A DNA stretch of 64,000 nt. It comes from Cherax quadricarinatus. Taxonomy: Eukaryota > Arthropoda > Malacostraca > Decapoda > Parastacidae. This document shows, in pieces, positions 33,700-48,039 of this stretch. The stretch is from positions 186,001-250,000 of the forward strand of contig NW_027195227.1 of NCBI RefSeq assembly GCF_038502225.1, in the 5' to 3' direction. Under the pieces are notes generated by a model, which saw nothing but the letters and a program-made list of their open reading frames with translations, was not told the origin of the DNA and ran no database searches. The translations under genes and the position numbers were made by a program. Each line of letters starts with the position of its first letter. The stretch's first letter is position 1.

Positions 33700-35030
33700 A
33701 TGAAAATCTAATTTTTTGCCATATTTCGACGATTCAAGGTTTTTTGTTGCATTTCTGGAAAAGCTTCTACTTGTTGAGCTAAAACGTATTTTCAAAGTAG
33801 TTCACAAAAGTGTGATAATTTAGCTTACTTTAAGCATAAAATTCAATTGCAGCAGTAATTCTGATTTAAAAGTGTGAAAATCTATGAGTTTTAGCTAAAA
33901 TATGAGGTTTGTCAGAAAACCGTACAGAATGCTCTAAATCGTCGAAATATGCAATAAAATATCATTCTAGCACAGTTTTCTATGTTTTTTTAATATTTCA
34001 AGTATTCTTGAAAAGTATATTTGAAATATTCAAAATTAATATATTTTTACCGATTTCTACTGCAATTTTTTAAAAATGTGTAAAATATGTGTTTAAGTTG
34101 TAAAATCATCGAAAATAATATTTTCTTACATATTTCGACGATTCACGGCTTTCCATAGATTTCTTGAAGAACTTCATTTTTTTTTAGTGAAAGTATACTT
34201 TGACAAAATACTTCAGAAAAATATCATAATTCAGTTTACTTTAAGCATGAAATTTAGTAGCAGAAGAATTTCTGTTTAAAAGTCGGAAATTTACATATTT
34301 TCACTTAAGAAATGTAGTTTGTCAAAAAAGCATTCAAAATTCTCTAAATCGTCGAAATGTGCAATGAAATATCATTTTACCACATTTTCTGAGTTTTTTA
34401 ATGTTTCAATTATTTTTATAAAAATATGCAAAATATTCAAAATTATTATTTATTTTTACTGATTTTTATTGGGATTTTTTAAAAATGTGTAACATATATG
34501 TTAAAGTTGAAAAATAATCGAAAATCATATTTTTTGGCATATTTTGACAATTTTCTACTTTTCAAAGATTTCTTGAAGAACTTCAATTTTCTTTACCTAA
34601 AATACGCTTTGACAAAGTACTTCAGAAATATCACGTAATTTTGCTTACTTTTGACATTAAATTTAGTTGCATAAGAATTTTTGTTTAAAAGTGCAAAATT
34701 TATGTATTTCGTCTAAAAAATATATAGTTTGTCAAAAAAACATTCAAAACGCTCTAAATCGTCGAAATATGCAATAAAATAAAATTTTAGAGCATTTTTC
34801 TAATTTTTTTAGTGTTTCAAATATTTAAAAAAAACGAACTGTTGAAAATTAATCTTGATTTATATCGATTTCCATTGGGATTTTTTTAAAATGTTTATGA
34901 TATACGTTAAATTTGAGAAATCAATGAAAAGCAATTTTTTTTGCCATATTTCGACGATTCAAGGCTTTTTCAACCATTTCTGGAAAGACTTCTATTTTTT
35001 ATTGGTTAAAACGTATTTTCAAAGTCGTTC
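33700..35030. repeat. Satellite block, copy 1 of a 6.38-kb-spaced pair
   Basis: It is nearly identical to about 40080-41400: position 33721 matches 40097 and 34861 matches 41238 (offsets 6376 and 6377). Variant words such as CTTCTACTTGTTGAGCT and CAAAAGTGTGATAA are shared. Confidence 0.8.
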
Positions 35031-38000
35031 ACAAAAATAACATAATTTAGCTTACTTTATGCATAAAATTCAATTGCAGAAGCAATTCTAATTTAAAAGT
35101 GTGAAAATCTATTAGTTTTTCTAAAATATGAGGTTTGTCAGAAAACCATCGAAAACGCTCTAAATCGTCGAAATATGCAATAAAATATCATTCTCGCACA
35201 ATTTTCTACGTTTTTTTAACATTTCAAGCATTAAAAAAAATATTTGAAATATTCAAAATTACTTTTCATTTTTACCGTATTTTATTGTGATTTTTTAAAA
35301 ATGTGTAAAATATGTGTTCAAGTTGAAAAATCATCGAAATTCATATTTCCTAGCATATTTCGATGATTCAGGGCTTTCCATAGATTTCTTTAAGAACTTT
35401 CATTTTTTTTTTACTTAAAGTATGCTTCTACGAAGTACTTCAGAAAAATCTCATAATTCAGCTTACTTTAAGCATAAAATTTAGTTGCAGAAGAAATTAA
35501 TGTATTTTAACTAAAAAAAAAACGTAGTTTGTCAAAAAAGCATTCAAGTCGTCGAAATATACAAAGAAATACCATATTCATATACATTTTCTCAGTTTTT
35601 TAATGTTTCAAGTATTTTTAAAAAATATGTGAAATAAAGAAAATTAATATTATTTTTTATCTATTTTTATTGAGATTTTTTAAAAATATGTAACATATAC
35701 TTTAGACTTGAAAAATCATCGAAAATTATATTTTTTTCAGATATTTCGACGATTCAAGTCTTTTTGATGCATTTCTGGAAAAAATTCTGTTTTTTTGGGG
35801 TTAAATCAAAGTAATTAAAAAAATAACACAATTTACCTTTCTTTAGGCCTAAAATGCAATTGCGGCTGTAATTCTGATTTAAAAGTTTGAAAACCTATGA
35901 AAATTAGGTAAAAAATAAGGTTTGTCAAAAAAGCATTGAAAACGCTCTGAATCGTCTATATATGCAATTAAATATCATTTTACCAGATTTTTCTGAGTTT
36001 TTTAATGTTTCAAATATTTTTTTTAATATATGAAATAAACAAAAGTAATATTGACTTTTATCGATTTTTATTGAAACTTTTTGAAAATGTGTTATATATA
36101 TGTTAAAGTTGAAAATACATCGAAAATCACATTTTTTGGCATATTTCGACAATTCTCTAATTTTCAAAGATTTCTTGAAGAACTTCAATTTTCTTTACTT
36201 AAAATAGGCTTTGACAAAGTACTTCAGAAAAATCATGTAATTTTGTTTACTTTTAGCATTAAATTTAGTAGCAAAAGAATTTCTGCTTAAAAGCACGAAA
36301 TTTATGTATTTTATTTAAAAAAACGTAGTTTGTGTAAAATGCATTCAAAATGCTCTAAATCGTCGAAATATGAAATAAAATAAAATTTTAGAGCATTTTT
36401 CTAATTTTTTTAAAGTTTCAAATATTTAAAAAAATAAATATATGAAATATTCAAAATAAATATTAATTTTTATCGATTCTCATTGTGATCTTTTAAAAAT
36501 GTGAATAATATATGTAAAAGTTGAAAAATAATCGAAAATCATATTTTCTGGCATATTTTGACAATTTTCTACTTTTCAAAGATTTCTTGAAGAACTTCAA
36601 ATTTCTTTTCGTAAAATATGCTTTGACAAAGTACTTCAGAAAAATCACGTAATTTTCCTTACTTTTAACATTAAATTTAGTTGCAGAAGAATTTTTGTTT
36701 AAAAGCACGAAATTTATATATTTCATCTAAAAAAATACAGTTTGTAAAAAAAAAAAATCAAAACGCTCTAAATCGTCGAAATATGCAAAAAAATAAAATT
36801 TTAGGGCATTTTACTAATTTTTTTTGTTTCAAATATTAAAAAAAAAGTAAACTATTGAAAATTAATCTTGATTTATATCGATTTCCATTGGGATTTTTTT
36901 AAAATGTTTATGATATACGTTAAAGTCGAGAAATCAATGAAAATCTAATTTTTTGCAATATTTCGACGATTCAAGGTTTTTTCAAGCATTTCTGCAAAAA
37001 TTTCCATTTTTCATTGGTTAAAACGTATTTTCAAAGTCGTTCACAAAAATAACATAATTTAGCTTACTTTATGCATAAAATTCAATTGCAGAAGCAATTC
37101 TAATTTAAAAGTGTGAAAATATATTAGTTTTTCTAAAATATGAGGTTTGTCAGAAAACCATCGAAAACGCTCTAAATCGTCGAAATATGCAATAAAATAT
37201 CATTCTCGCACAATTTTCTACGTTTTTTTAACATTTCAAGCATTAAAAAAAATATTTGAAATATTCAAAATTACTTTTCATTTTTACCGTATTTTATTGT
37301 GATTTTTTAAAAATGTGTAAAATATGTGTTCAAGTTGAAAAATCATCGAAATTCATATTTTCTAGCATATTTCGACGATTCAGGGCTTTCCATAGATTTC
37401 TTTAAGAACTTTCTTTTTTTTCACTTAAAGTATGCTTCTACGAAGTACTTCAGAAAAATCTCATAATTCAGCTTACTTTAAGCATAAAATTTAGTTGCAG
37501 AAGAAATTAATGTATTTTAACTAAAAAAAAATGTAGTTTGTCAAAAAAGCATTCAAATCGTCGAAATATACAAAGAAATACCATATTCATATACATTTTT
37601 ATTGAGATTTTTTAAAAATATGTAACATATACTTTAGGCTTGAAAAATCATCGAAAATTATATTTTTTCAGATATTTCGACGATTCAAGGCTTTTTGATG
37701 TATTTCTGGAAAAACTTCTGGTTTTTTTTTGGGTTAAAACAAAGCAATTAAAAAAATAACACAATTTAGCTTTCTTTAGGCATAAAATTCATTTGCGGCT
37801 GTAATTCTGATTTAAAAGTTTGAAAATCTTTGAAAATTAGGTAAAAAATAAGGTTTGTCAAAAAAGCATTGAAAACGCTCTGAATCGTCGATATATGCAA
37901 TTAAATATCATTTTATCAGATTTTTCAGAGTTTTTTAATGTTTCAAGTATTTTTTTTTTAATATATGAAATAAACAAAAGTAATATTGATTTTTATCGAT

Positions 38001-40079
38001 TTTTATTGAAACTTTTTGAAAATGTGTTATATATATGTTAAAGTTTGAAAATACATCGAAAATTACATTTTTTGACATATTTCGACGATTCTCTAATTTT
38101 CAAAGATTTCTTGAAGAACTTCAATTTTCTTTACTTAAAATAGGCTTTGACAAAGTACTTCAGAAAAATCATGTAATTTTGTTTACTTTTAGCATTAAAT
38201 TTAGTAGCAAAAGAATTTCTGTTTAAAAGTGCAAAATTTATGTATTTTATTTAAAAAAACGTAGTTTGTGAAAAAAAAAACATTCAAAATGCTCTAAATC
38301 GTCGAAATATGCAATAAAATAAAATTTCAGAGCATTTTTCTAATTTTTTTAATGTTTCAAATATTTAAAAAATACATATGAAATATTCAAAATTAATATT
38401 ATTATCGATTTTCATTGGGATCTTTTAAAAATGTGAATAATATATGTTAAAGTTCAAAAATCAATGAAAATCAAATTTTTTGCCATATTTCTATGAATAA
38501 AGTTTTTTTGTTGCATTTCTGGAGAGGCTTATGTTTGTTAAGCTAAAACGTATTTTCAAAGTAGTTCACAAAAGTATGATAATTTAGCTTACTTTAAGCA
38601 TAAAATTCCATTGCAGCAGTAATTCTGTTTTGAAAGTGTGAAAATCTATGAAATTTAGCTAAAATATGAGGTTTGTCAGAAAACCGTCCAGAATGCTCTA
38701 CATCGTCGAAATATGCAATAAAATACCATTCTAGCACAGTTTTTTTTTTTTTTTTTTTAAATTTCAAGTATTTTTGAAAAGTATATTTGAAATATTCAAA
38801 ATTAATATTCATTTTTACCGATTTTTATTACAATTTTTAAAAAATGTGCAAAACATGTGTTGAAAAATCATAGAAAATAAAATTTTGTGGCATATTTCGA
38901 CGATTCACGGAGTTCCTAGATTTCTTGAAGAAGTTCATTTTCTTTTTACTTAAAGAATACTTTGACAAAATACTTCAGAGAAATATCATCGTTCAGTTTA
39001 CTTTAAGAATAAAATTTTGTTGCAGAAGAATTTCTGTTTAAAGGAGGGAAATTTATGTATTTTAACTGAAAAAATATAGTTTGTCAAAAAAAAAAAACAT
39101 TCAAAACGCTCTAAATCGTCGAAATATGCAATAAAACAAAATTTTAGAGTATTTTTCTGTTTTTTTTAGTGTTTCAAATATTTAAAAAAAAAGTAAACTA
39201 TTGAAAATTAATCTTGATTTATTTCGATTTCCATTGGGATTTTTTTAAAATGTTTATGATATACGTTAAAGTTGAGAAATCAATGAAAATCTAAATTTTT
39301 GACATATTTCGACGATTCAAGGTTTTTTCAAGCATTTCTGCAAAAACTTTTATTTTTTATTGGTTAAAACGTGTTTTCAAAGTCGTTCACAAAAATAACA
39401 TAATTTACCTTACTTTATGCAATAAAATTCAATTGCAGAAGCAATTCTAATTTAAAAGTGTGAAAATCTATGAGTTTTACTAAAACATGAGGTTTGTCAG
39501 AAAACCATCGAAAACGCTCTAAGTCGTCGAAATATGCAATAAAATATCATTCTCGCACAATTTTCTATGTTTTTTTAACATTTCAAGCATTAAAAAAAAT
39601 ATTTGAAATATTCAAAATTACTATTCATTTTTACAATATTTTATTGTCATTTTTTTAAAAATGTGTAAAATATGTGTTCAAGTTGAAAAATCATCGAAAT
39701 TCATATTTTCTAGCATATTTCGACGATTCACGGCTTTCCATAGCTTTCTTGAAGAACTTTAATTTTTTTTTCACTTAAAGTATGCTTTGACAAAGTACAT
39801 CAGAAAAATCTCATAATTCAGCTTACTTTAAGCATAAAATTTAGTTGCAGAAGAAATTTATGTGTTTTACATAAAAAAAAACGTAGTTTGTCAAAAAAGC
39901 ATTCAAATCGTCGAAATATGCAAAGAAATATAATATATACATTTTCTGAGTTTTTTAATGTTTCAAGTATTTTTGAAAAAAATATATGAAATATTCAAAA
40001 TTTATATTGATTTTTGTCGATTTTCATTGGGATCTTTTAAAACTGTGAATAGTATGCGTTAAAGTTGAAAAATCAATGA

Positions 40080-41400
40080 AAATCTAATTTTTTGCCATAT
40101 TTCGACGATTCAAGGTTTTTTGTTGCATTTCTGGAAAAGCTTCTACTTGTTGAGCTAAAACGTATTTTCAAAGTAGTTCACAAAAGTGTGATAATTTAGC
40201 TTACTTTAAGCATAAAATTCAATTGCAGCAGTAATTCTGATTTAAAAGTGTGAAAATCTATGAGTTTTAGCTAAAATATGAGGTTTGTCAGAAAACCGTA
40301 CAGAATGCTCTAAATCGTCGAAATATGCAATAAAATATCATTCTAGCACAGTTTTCTATGTTTTTTTAATATTTCAAGTATTCTTGAAAAGTATATTTGA
40401 AATATTCAAAATTAATATATTTTTACCGATTTCTACTGCAATTTTTTAAAAATGTGTAAAATATGTGTTTAAGTTGTAAAATCATCGAAAATCATATTTT
40501 CTTACATATTTCGACGATTCACGGCTTTCCATAGATTTCTTGAAGAACTTCATTTTTTTTTAGTTAAAGTATACTTTGACAAAATACTTCAGAAAAATAT
40601 CATAATTCAGTTTACTTTAAGCATGAAATTTAGTAGCAGAAGAATTTCTGTTTAAAAGTCGGAAATTTACATATTTTCACTTAAAAAATGTAGTTTGTCA
40701 AAAAAGCATTCAAAATGCTCTAAATCGTCGAAATGTGCAATGAAATATCATTTTACCACATTTTCTGAGTTTTTTAATGTTTCAATTATTTTTATAAAAA
40801 TATGCAAAATATTCAAAATTATTATTTATTTTTACTGATTTTTATTGGGATTTTTTAAAAATGTGTAACATATATGTTAAAGTTGAAAAATAATCGAAAA
40901 TCATATTTTTTGGCATATTTTGACAATTTTCTACTTTTCAAAGATTTCTTGAAGAACTTCAATTTTCTTTACCTAAAATACGCTTTGACAAAGTACTTCA
41001 GAAATATCACGTAATTTTGCTTACTTTTGACATTAAATTTAGTTGCATAAGAATTTTTGTTTAAAAGTGCAAAATTTATGTATTTCGTCTAAAAAATATA
41101 TAGTTTGTCAAAAAAACATTCGAAACGCTCTAAATCGTCGAAATATGCAATAAAATAAAATTTTAGAGCATTTTTCTAATTTTTTTAGTGTTTCAAATAT
41201 TTAAAAAAAAACGAACTGTTGAAAATTAATCTTGATTTATATCGATTTCCATTGGGATTTTTTTAAAATGTTTATGATATACGTTAAATTTGAGAAATCA
41301 ATGAAAAGCAATTTTTTTGCCATATTTCGACGATTCAAGGCTTTTTCAACCATTTCTGGAAAGACTTCTATTTTTCATTGGTTAAAACGTATTTTCAAAG
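40080..41400. repeat. Satellite block, copy 2 of the 6.38-kb-spaced pair
   Basis: Partner of 33700-35030, with only scattered single-base differences over about 1.3 kb. Confidence 0.8.
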
Positions 41401-42749
41401 TCGTTCACAAAAATGACATAATTTAGCTTACTTTAAGCATAAAATTTAGTTGCAGAAGAAATTCATGTATTTTAACTAAAAAAAAAACGTAGTTTGTCAA
41501 AAAAGCATTCAAGTCGTCGAAATATACAAAGAAATACCATATTCATATACATTTTCTCAGTTTTTTAATGTTTCAAGTATTTTTAAAAAATATGTGAAAT
41601 AAAGAAAATTAATATTATTTTTACCGTATTTTATTGTGATTTTTTAAAAATGTGTAAAATATGTGTTCAAGTTGAAAAATCATCGAAATTCATATTTCCT
41701 AGCATATTTCGACGATTCAGGGCTTTCCATAGATTTCTTTAAGAACTTTCATTTTTTTTCACTTAAAGTATGCTTCTACGAAGTACTTCAGAAAAATCTC
41801 ATAATTCAGCTTACTTTAAGCATAAAATTTAGTTGCAGAAGAAATTAATGTATTTTAACTAAAAAAATGTAGTTTGTCAAAAAAAGCATTCAAATCGTCG
41901 AAATATACAAAGAAATACCATATTCATATCTATTTTTATTGAGATTTTTTAAAAATATGTAACATATACTTTAGACTTGAAAAATCATCGAAAATTATAT
42001 TTTTTTCAGATATTTCGACGATTCAAGTCTTTTTGATGCATTTCTGGAAAAAAATTCTGTTTTTTTGGTTTTAAATCAAAGTAATTAAAAAAATAACACA
42101 ATTTACCTTTCTTTAGGCCTAAAATGCAATTGCGGCTGTAATTCTGATTTAAAAGTTTGAAAACCTATGAAAATTAGGTAAAAAATAAGGTTTGTCAAAA
42201 AAGCATTGAAAACGCTCTGAATCGTCTATATATGCAATTAAATATCATTTTACCAGATTTTTCTGAGTTTTTTAATGTTTCAAATATTTTTTTTAATATA
42301 TGAAATAAACAAAAGTAATATTGATTTTTATCGATTTTTATTGAAACTTTTTGAAAATGTGTTATATATATGTTAAAGTTGAAAATACATCGAAAATCAC
42401 ATTTTTTGGCATATTTCGACAATTCTCTAATTTTCAAAGATTTCTTGAAGTACTTCAGAAAAATCATGTAATTTTGTTTACTTTTAGCATTAAATCTAGT
42501 AGCAAAAGAATTTCTGCTTAAAAGCACGAAATTTATGTATTTTATTTAAAAAAACGTAGTTTGTGTAAAATGCATTCAAAACGCTCTAAATCGTCGAAAT
42601 ATGAAATAAAATAAAATTTTAGAGCATTTTTCTAATTTTTTTAAAGTTTCAAATATTTAAAAAAATAAATATATGAAATATTCAAAATAAATATTAATTT
42701 TTATCGCTTCTCATTGTGATCTTTTAAAAATGTGAATAATATATGTTAA

Positions 42750-44690
42750 AGTTGAAATATCAATGAAAATAAAATATTTTGCCATATTTCGGCGATTTAA
42801 GGTTTTTTTGGTTGCATTTCTGCAAAAAGCTTCTATTTCTTGGGCTGAAACATATTTTCAAAGTAGTTCACAAAAATATGATAATTTAGCTTACTTTAAG
42901 CATAAAATTCAATTGCAGCAGCAATTCTGATTTAAAAGTGTGAAAATCTGTGAGTTTTAGCTAAAATATGAGGTTTATCAGAAAACCGTCCAGAATGCTC
43001 TAAATCGTCGAAATATGCAATAAAATATCATTCTAGCACAGTTTTCCATGTTTTTTAGTATATCAAGTATTTTTGAGAAGTATATTTGAAATATTCAAAA
43101 TTAATATTCATTTTTACCGATTTTTATTGCAATTTTTAGAAAAATGTGTAAAACGTGTTGAAAAATCTTCGAAAATAATATTTTGTGGCATATTTCGACG
43201 ATTCACGGAGTTCCATGGATTTCTTTGAAGAACTTCATTTTTTTTACTTAAAGAATACTTGGACAAAATACTTCAGAGAAATATCATTATTCAGTTTACT
43301 TTAAGAATAAAATTTTGTTGCAGAAGAATTTCTGTATAAAAGAGGGAAATTTATGTATTTTACCTGAAAAAATGTAATTTGTCCAAAAAGCATTCAAAAC
43401 GCTCTGAATCGTCGAAATGTGCAATGAATATTATTTTTCCACATTTTCTGAGTTTTTTAATGCATGAAGTATTTTTAAAAAAATATATACCAAATAAACA
43501 AAATTAATATTAACTTTTAACGATTTGTGTTGAGATTTTTTAAAAATGAAAATATATGTATAAGTTGAAAAATCATCGAAAATCGTATTTCTTGCCATAT
43601 TTCCACGAATCAAGACTTTGTGAAGCATTTCTGGAAAAATTCCTATTTCTTGGGTTAAAACATGTATTTACAAAGTCGTTCACAAAAAGAACATAATTTA
43701 GCTTACTTTCAGAATAAAATTCAATTGCAGCAGAAATTTTAATTAAAAAGTGTGAAAATTATAATTTTAGCTAGAAAACGAGGTTTGTTAGAAAACCATT
43801 CAAGACACTCTATATCGTCGAAATATGCAATAAAATATCATTTCAGCACATTGTTCTGAGTTTTCTATTGTTTCAAGTATTTTTATAAAAGTATACAATA
43901 TATTTAAAATTAATATTTATTTTTACCGATTTTTATTGGGATTTTTTAAAAATGTGTAAAATATATGTTAAAGTTGAAAAATAATCGAAAATCATATTTT
44001 CTGGCATATTTTGGCAATTTTCTACTTTTCAAAGATTTCTAGAAGAACTTCAATTTTCTTTACATAAAATACGCTTTGACAAAGTACTTCAGAAAAATCA
44101 CGTAATTTTACTTACTTTTAACATTAAATTTAGTTGCAGAAGAATTTTTGTTTTAAAGCACGAAATTTATGTATTTCATCTAAAAAAAATACAGTTTGTC
44201 AAAAAAAAAACATTCAAAACGCTCTAAATCGTCGAAATATGCAAAAAAAATAAAATTTTAGAGCATTTTTCTAATTTTTTTAATGTTTCAAATATTTAAA
44301 AAAAAGTAAACTATTGAAAATTAATCTTGGTTTATATCGATTTCCATTGGGACTTTTTTAAAATGTTTATGATATACGTTAAAGTCGAGAAATCAATGAA
44401 AATCTAATTTTTTGCCATATTTCGACGATTCAATGTTTTTTCAAGCATTTCTGCAAAAACTTCTATTTTTTATTGGTTAAAACGTATTTTCAAAGTCGTT
44501 CACAAAAATAACATAATTTAGCTTACTTTATGCATAAAATTCAATTGCAGAAGCAATTCTAATTTAAAAGTGTGAAAATCTATTAGTTTTTCTAAAATAT
44601 GAGGTTTGTCAGAAAACCATCGAAAACGCTCTAAATCGTCGAAATATGCAATAAAATATCATTCTCGCAAAATTTTCTACGTTTTTTAAC
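42750..44690. repeat. Satellite higher-order block P, copy 1
   Basis: A run of about five monomers begins near GTTGAAATATCAATGAAAAT and includes the private variants TTTCGGCGATTTAAGG, GTGCAATGAATATTATTTTT and TTTTAGCTAGAAAACGAGG. The last of these is preceded by GAAAATTATA at 43754. Confidence 0.8.
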
Positions 44691-45909
44691 ATTTCAAGCA
44701 TTAAAAAAATATTTGAAATATTCAAAATTACTTTTCATTTTTACCGTATTTTATTGTGATTTTTTAAAAATGTGTAAAATATGTGTTCAAGTTGAAAAAT
44801 CATCGAAATTCATATTTCCTAGCATATTTCGATGATTCAGGGCTTTCCATAGATTTCTTTAAGAACTTTCATTTTTTTTCACTTAAAGTATGCTTCTACG
44901 AAGTATTCTAGAAAAAATCTCATAATTCAGCTTACTTTAAGCATAAAATTTAGTTGCAGAAGAAATTAATGTATTTTAACTAAAAAAATGTAGTTTGTCG
45001 AAAAAGCATTCAAATCATCGAAATATACAAAGAAATACCATATTCATATACATTTTTATTGAGATTTTTTTAAAAATATGTAACATATACTTTAGGCTTG
45101 AAAAATCATCGAAAATTATATTTTTTTTCAGATATTTCGACGATTCAAGGCTTTTTGATGCATTTCTGGAAAAACTTCTGTTTTTTTTTTTGGGTTAAAA
45201 CAAAGTAATTAAAAAAATAACACAATTTACCTTTCTTTAGGCATAAAATTCATTTCTGACTGTAATTTGATTTAAAAGTTTGAAAATTTTTTGAAAATTA
45301 GGTAAAAATAAGGTTTGTCAAAAAGCATTGAAAACGCTCTGAATCGTCGATATATGCAATTAAATATCATTTTATCAGATTTTTCAGAGTTTTTTAATGT
45401 TTCAAGTATTTTTTTTAATATATGAAATAAACAAAAGTAATATTGATTTTTATCGATTTTTATTGAAACTTTTTGAAAATGTGTTACATATATGTTAAAG
45501 TTTGAAAATACATCGAAAATCACATTTTTTGGCATATTTCGACGATTCTCTAATTTTCAAAGATTTCTTGAAGAACTTCAATTTTCTTTACTTAAAATAG
45601 GCTTTGACAAAGTACTTCAGTAAAATCAATGTAATTTTGTTTACTTTTAGCATTAAATTTAGTAGCAAAAGAATTTCTGTTTAAAAGCGTGAAATTTATG
45701 CATTTTATTTAAAAAACGTAGTTTGTGTAAAAAGCATTCAAAACGTTTCTAATCGTCGAAAATGCAATAAAATAAAATTTTAGAGCATTTTTCTAATTTT
45801 TTTAAAGTTTCAAATATTTACAAAAATATATATATGAAATATTCAAAATAAATATTAATTTTTATCGATTCTCACTGTGATCTTTTAAAAATGTGAATAA
45901 TATATGTTA

Positions 45910-47860
45910 AAGTTGAAATATCAATTAAAATAAAATATTTTGCCATATTTCGGCGATTTAAGGTTTTTTTGGTTGCATTTCTGCAAAAAGCTTCTATTTC
46001 TTGGGCTGAAACGTATTTTCAAAGTAGTTCACAAAAATTTGATAATTTAGCTTACTTTAAGCATAAAATTCAATTGCAGCAGCAATTCTGATTTAAAAGT
46101 GTGAAAATCTGTGAGTTTTAGCTAAAATATGAGGTTTGTCAGAAAAACCGTCCCAGAATGCTCTAAATCGTCGAAATAAATATGCAATAAAATATCATTC
46201 TAGCACAGTTTTCCATGTTTTTTAGTATATCAAGTATTTTTTGAGAAGTATATTTGAAATATTCAAAATTAATATTCATTTTTACCGATTTTTATTGCAA
46301 TTTTTTAGAAAAATGTGTAAACGTGTTGAAAAAATCTTCAAAATAATATTTTGTGGCATATTTCGACGATTCACGGAGTTCCATGGATTTCTTGAAGAAC
46401 TTCATTTTTTTTTACTTAAAGAATACTTGGACAAAATACTTCAGAGAAATATCATTATTCAGTTTACTTTAAGAATAAAATTTTGTTGCAGAAGAATTTC
46501 TGTATAAAAGAGGGAAATTTATGTATTTTACCTGAAAAAATGTAATTTGTCCAAAAAGCATTCAAAACGCTCTGAATCGTCGAAATGTGCAATGAATATT
46601 ATTTTTCCACATTTTCTGAGTTTTAATGCATGAAGTATTTTTAAAAAAATATATACCAAATAAACAAAATTAATATTAACTTTTAACGATTTGTGTTGAG
46701 ATTTTTTAAAAATGTGTAAAATATATGCCAAGTTGAAAAATCATCGAAAATCGTATTTCTTGCCATATTTCCACGAATCAAGACTTTGTGAAGCATTTCT
46801 GGAAAAATTCTATTTCTTAAGTTAAAACATGTATTTACAAAGTCGTTCACAAAAAGAACATAATTTAGCTTACTTTCAGAATAAAATTCAATTGCAGCAG
46901 AAATTTTAATTAAAAAGTGTGAAAATTATAATTTTAGCTAGAAAACGAGGTTTGTTAAAAAACCATTCAAGACACTCTATATCGTCGAAATATGCAATAA
47001 AATATCATTTCAGCACATTGTTCTGAGTTTTCTATTGTTTCAAGTATTTTTATAAAAGTATACAATATATTTAAAATTAATATTTATTTTTACCGATTTT
47101 TATTGGGATTTTTTAAAAATGTGTAAAATATATGTTAAAGTTGAAAATAATCGAAAATCATATTTTCTGGCATATTTTGGCAATTTTCTACTTTTCAAAG
47201 ATTTCTAGAAGAACTTCAATTTTCTTTACATAAAATACGCTTTGACAAAGTACTTCAGAAAAATCACGTAATTTTACTTACTTTTAACATTAAATTTAGT
47301 TGCAGAAGAATTTTTGTTTTAAAGCACGAAATTTATGTATTTCATCTAAAAAAAATACAGTTTGTCAAAAAAAAAACATTCAAAACGCTCTAAATCGTCG
47401 AAATATGCAAAAAAATTAAATTTTGGAGCATTTTTCTAATTTTTTTAGTGTTTCAAATATTTAAAAAAAAAGTAAACTATTGAAAATTAATCTTGGTTTA
47501 CATCGATTTCCATTGGGATTTTTTTAAAATGTTTATGATATACGTTAAAGTCGACAAATCAATGAAAATCTAATTTTTTGCCATATTTCGACGATTCAAG
47601 GTTTTTTCAAGCATTTCTGCAAAAACTTCTATTTTTTATTGGTTAAAACGTATTTTCAAAGTCGTTCACAGAAATAACATAATTTAGCTTACTTTATGCA
47701 TAAAATTCAATTGCAGAAGCAATTCTAATTTAAAAGTGTGAAAATATATTAGTTTTTCTAAAATATGAGGTTTGTAAGAAAACCATCGAAAACGCTCTAA
47801 ATCGTCGAAATATGCAATAAAATATCATTCTCGCACAATTTTCTACGTTTTTTTAACATT
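45910..47860. repeat. Satellite higher-order block P, copy 2
   Basis: Same ordered variants as copy 1, offset about 3167 bp (GAAAATTATA at 46921). It contains a cluster of small indels near 46140-46180 relative to the other copies. Confidence 0.8.
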
Positions 47861-48039
47861 TCAAGCAATAAAAAAAATATTTGAAATATTCAAAATTACT
47901 ATTCATTTTTACCGTATTTTATTGTGATTTTTTAAAAATGTGTAAAATATGTGTTCAAGTTGAAAAATCATCGAAATTCATATTTTCTAGCATATTTCGA
48001 CGATTCAGGGCTTTCCATAGATTTCTTTAAGAACTTTCA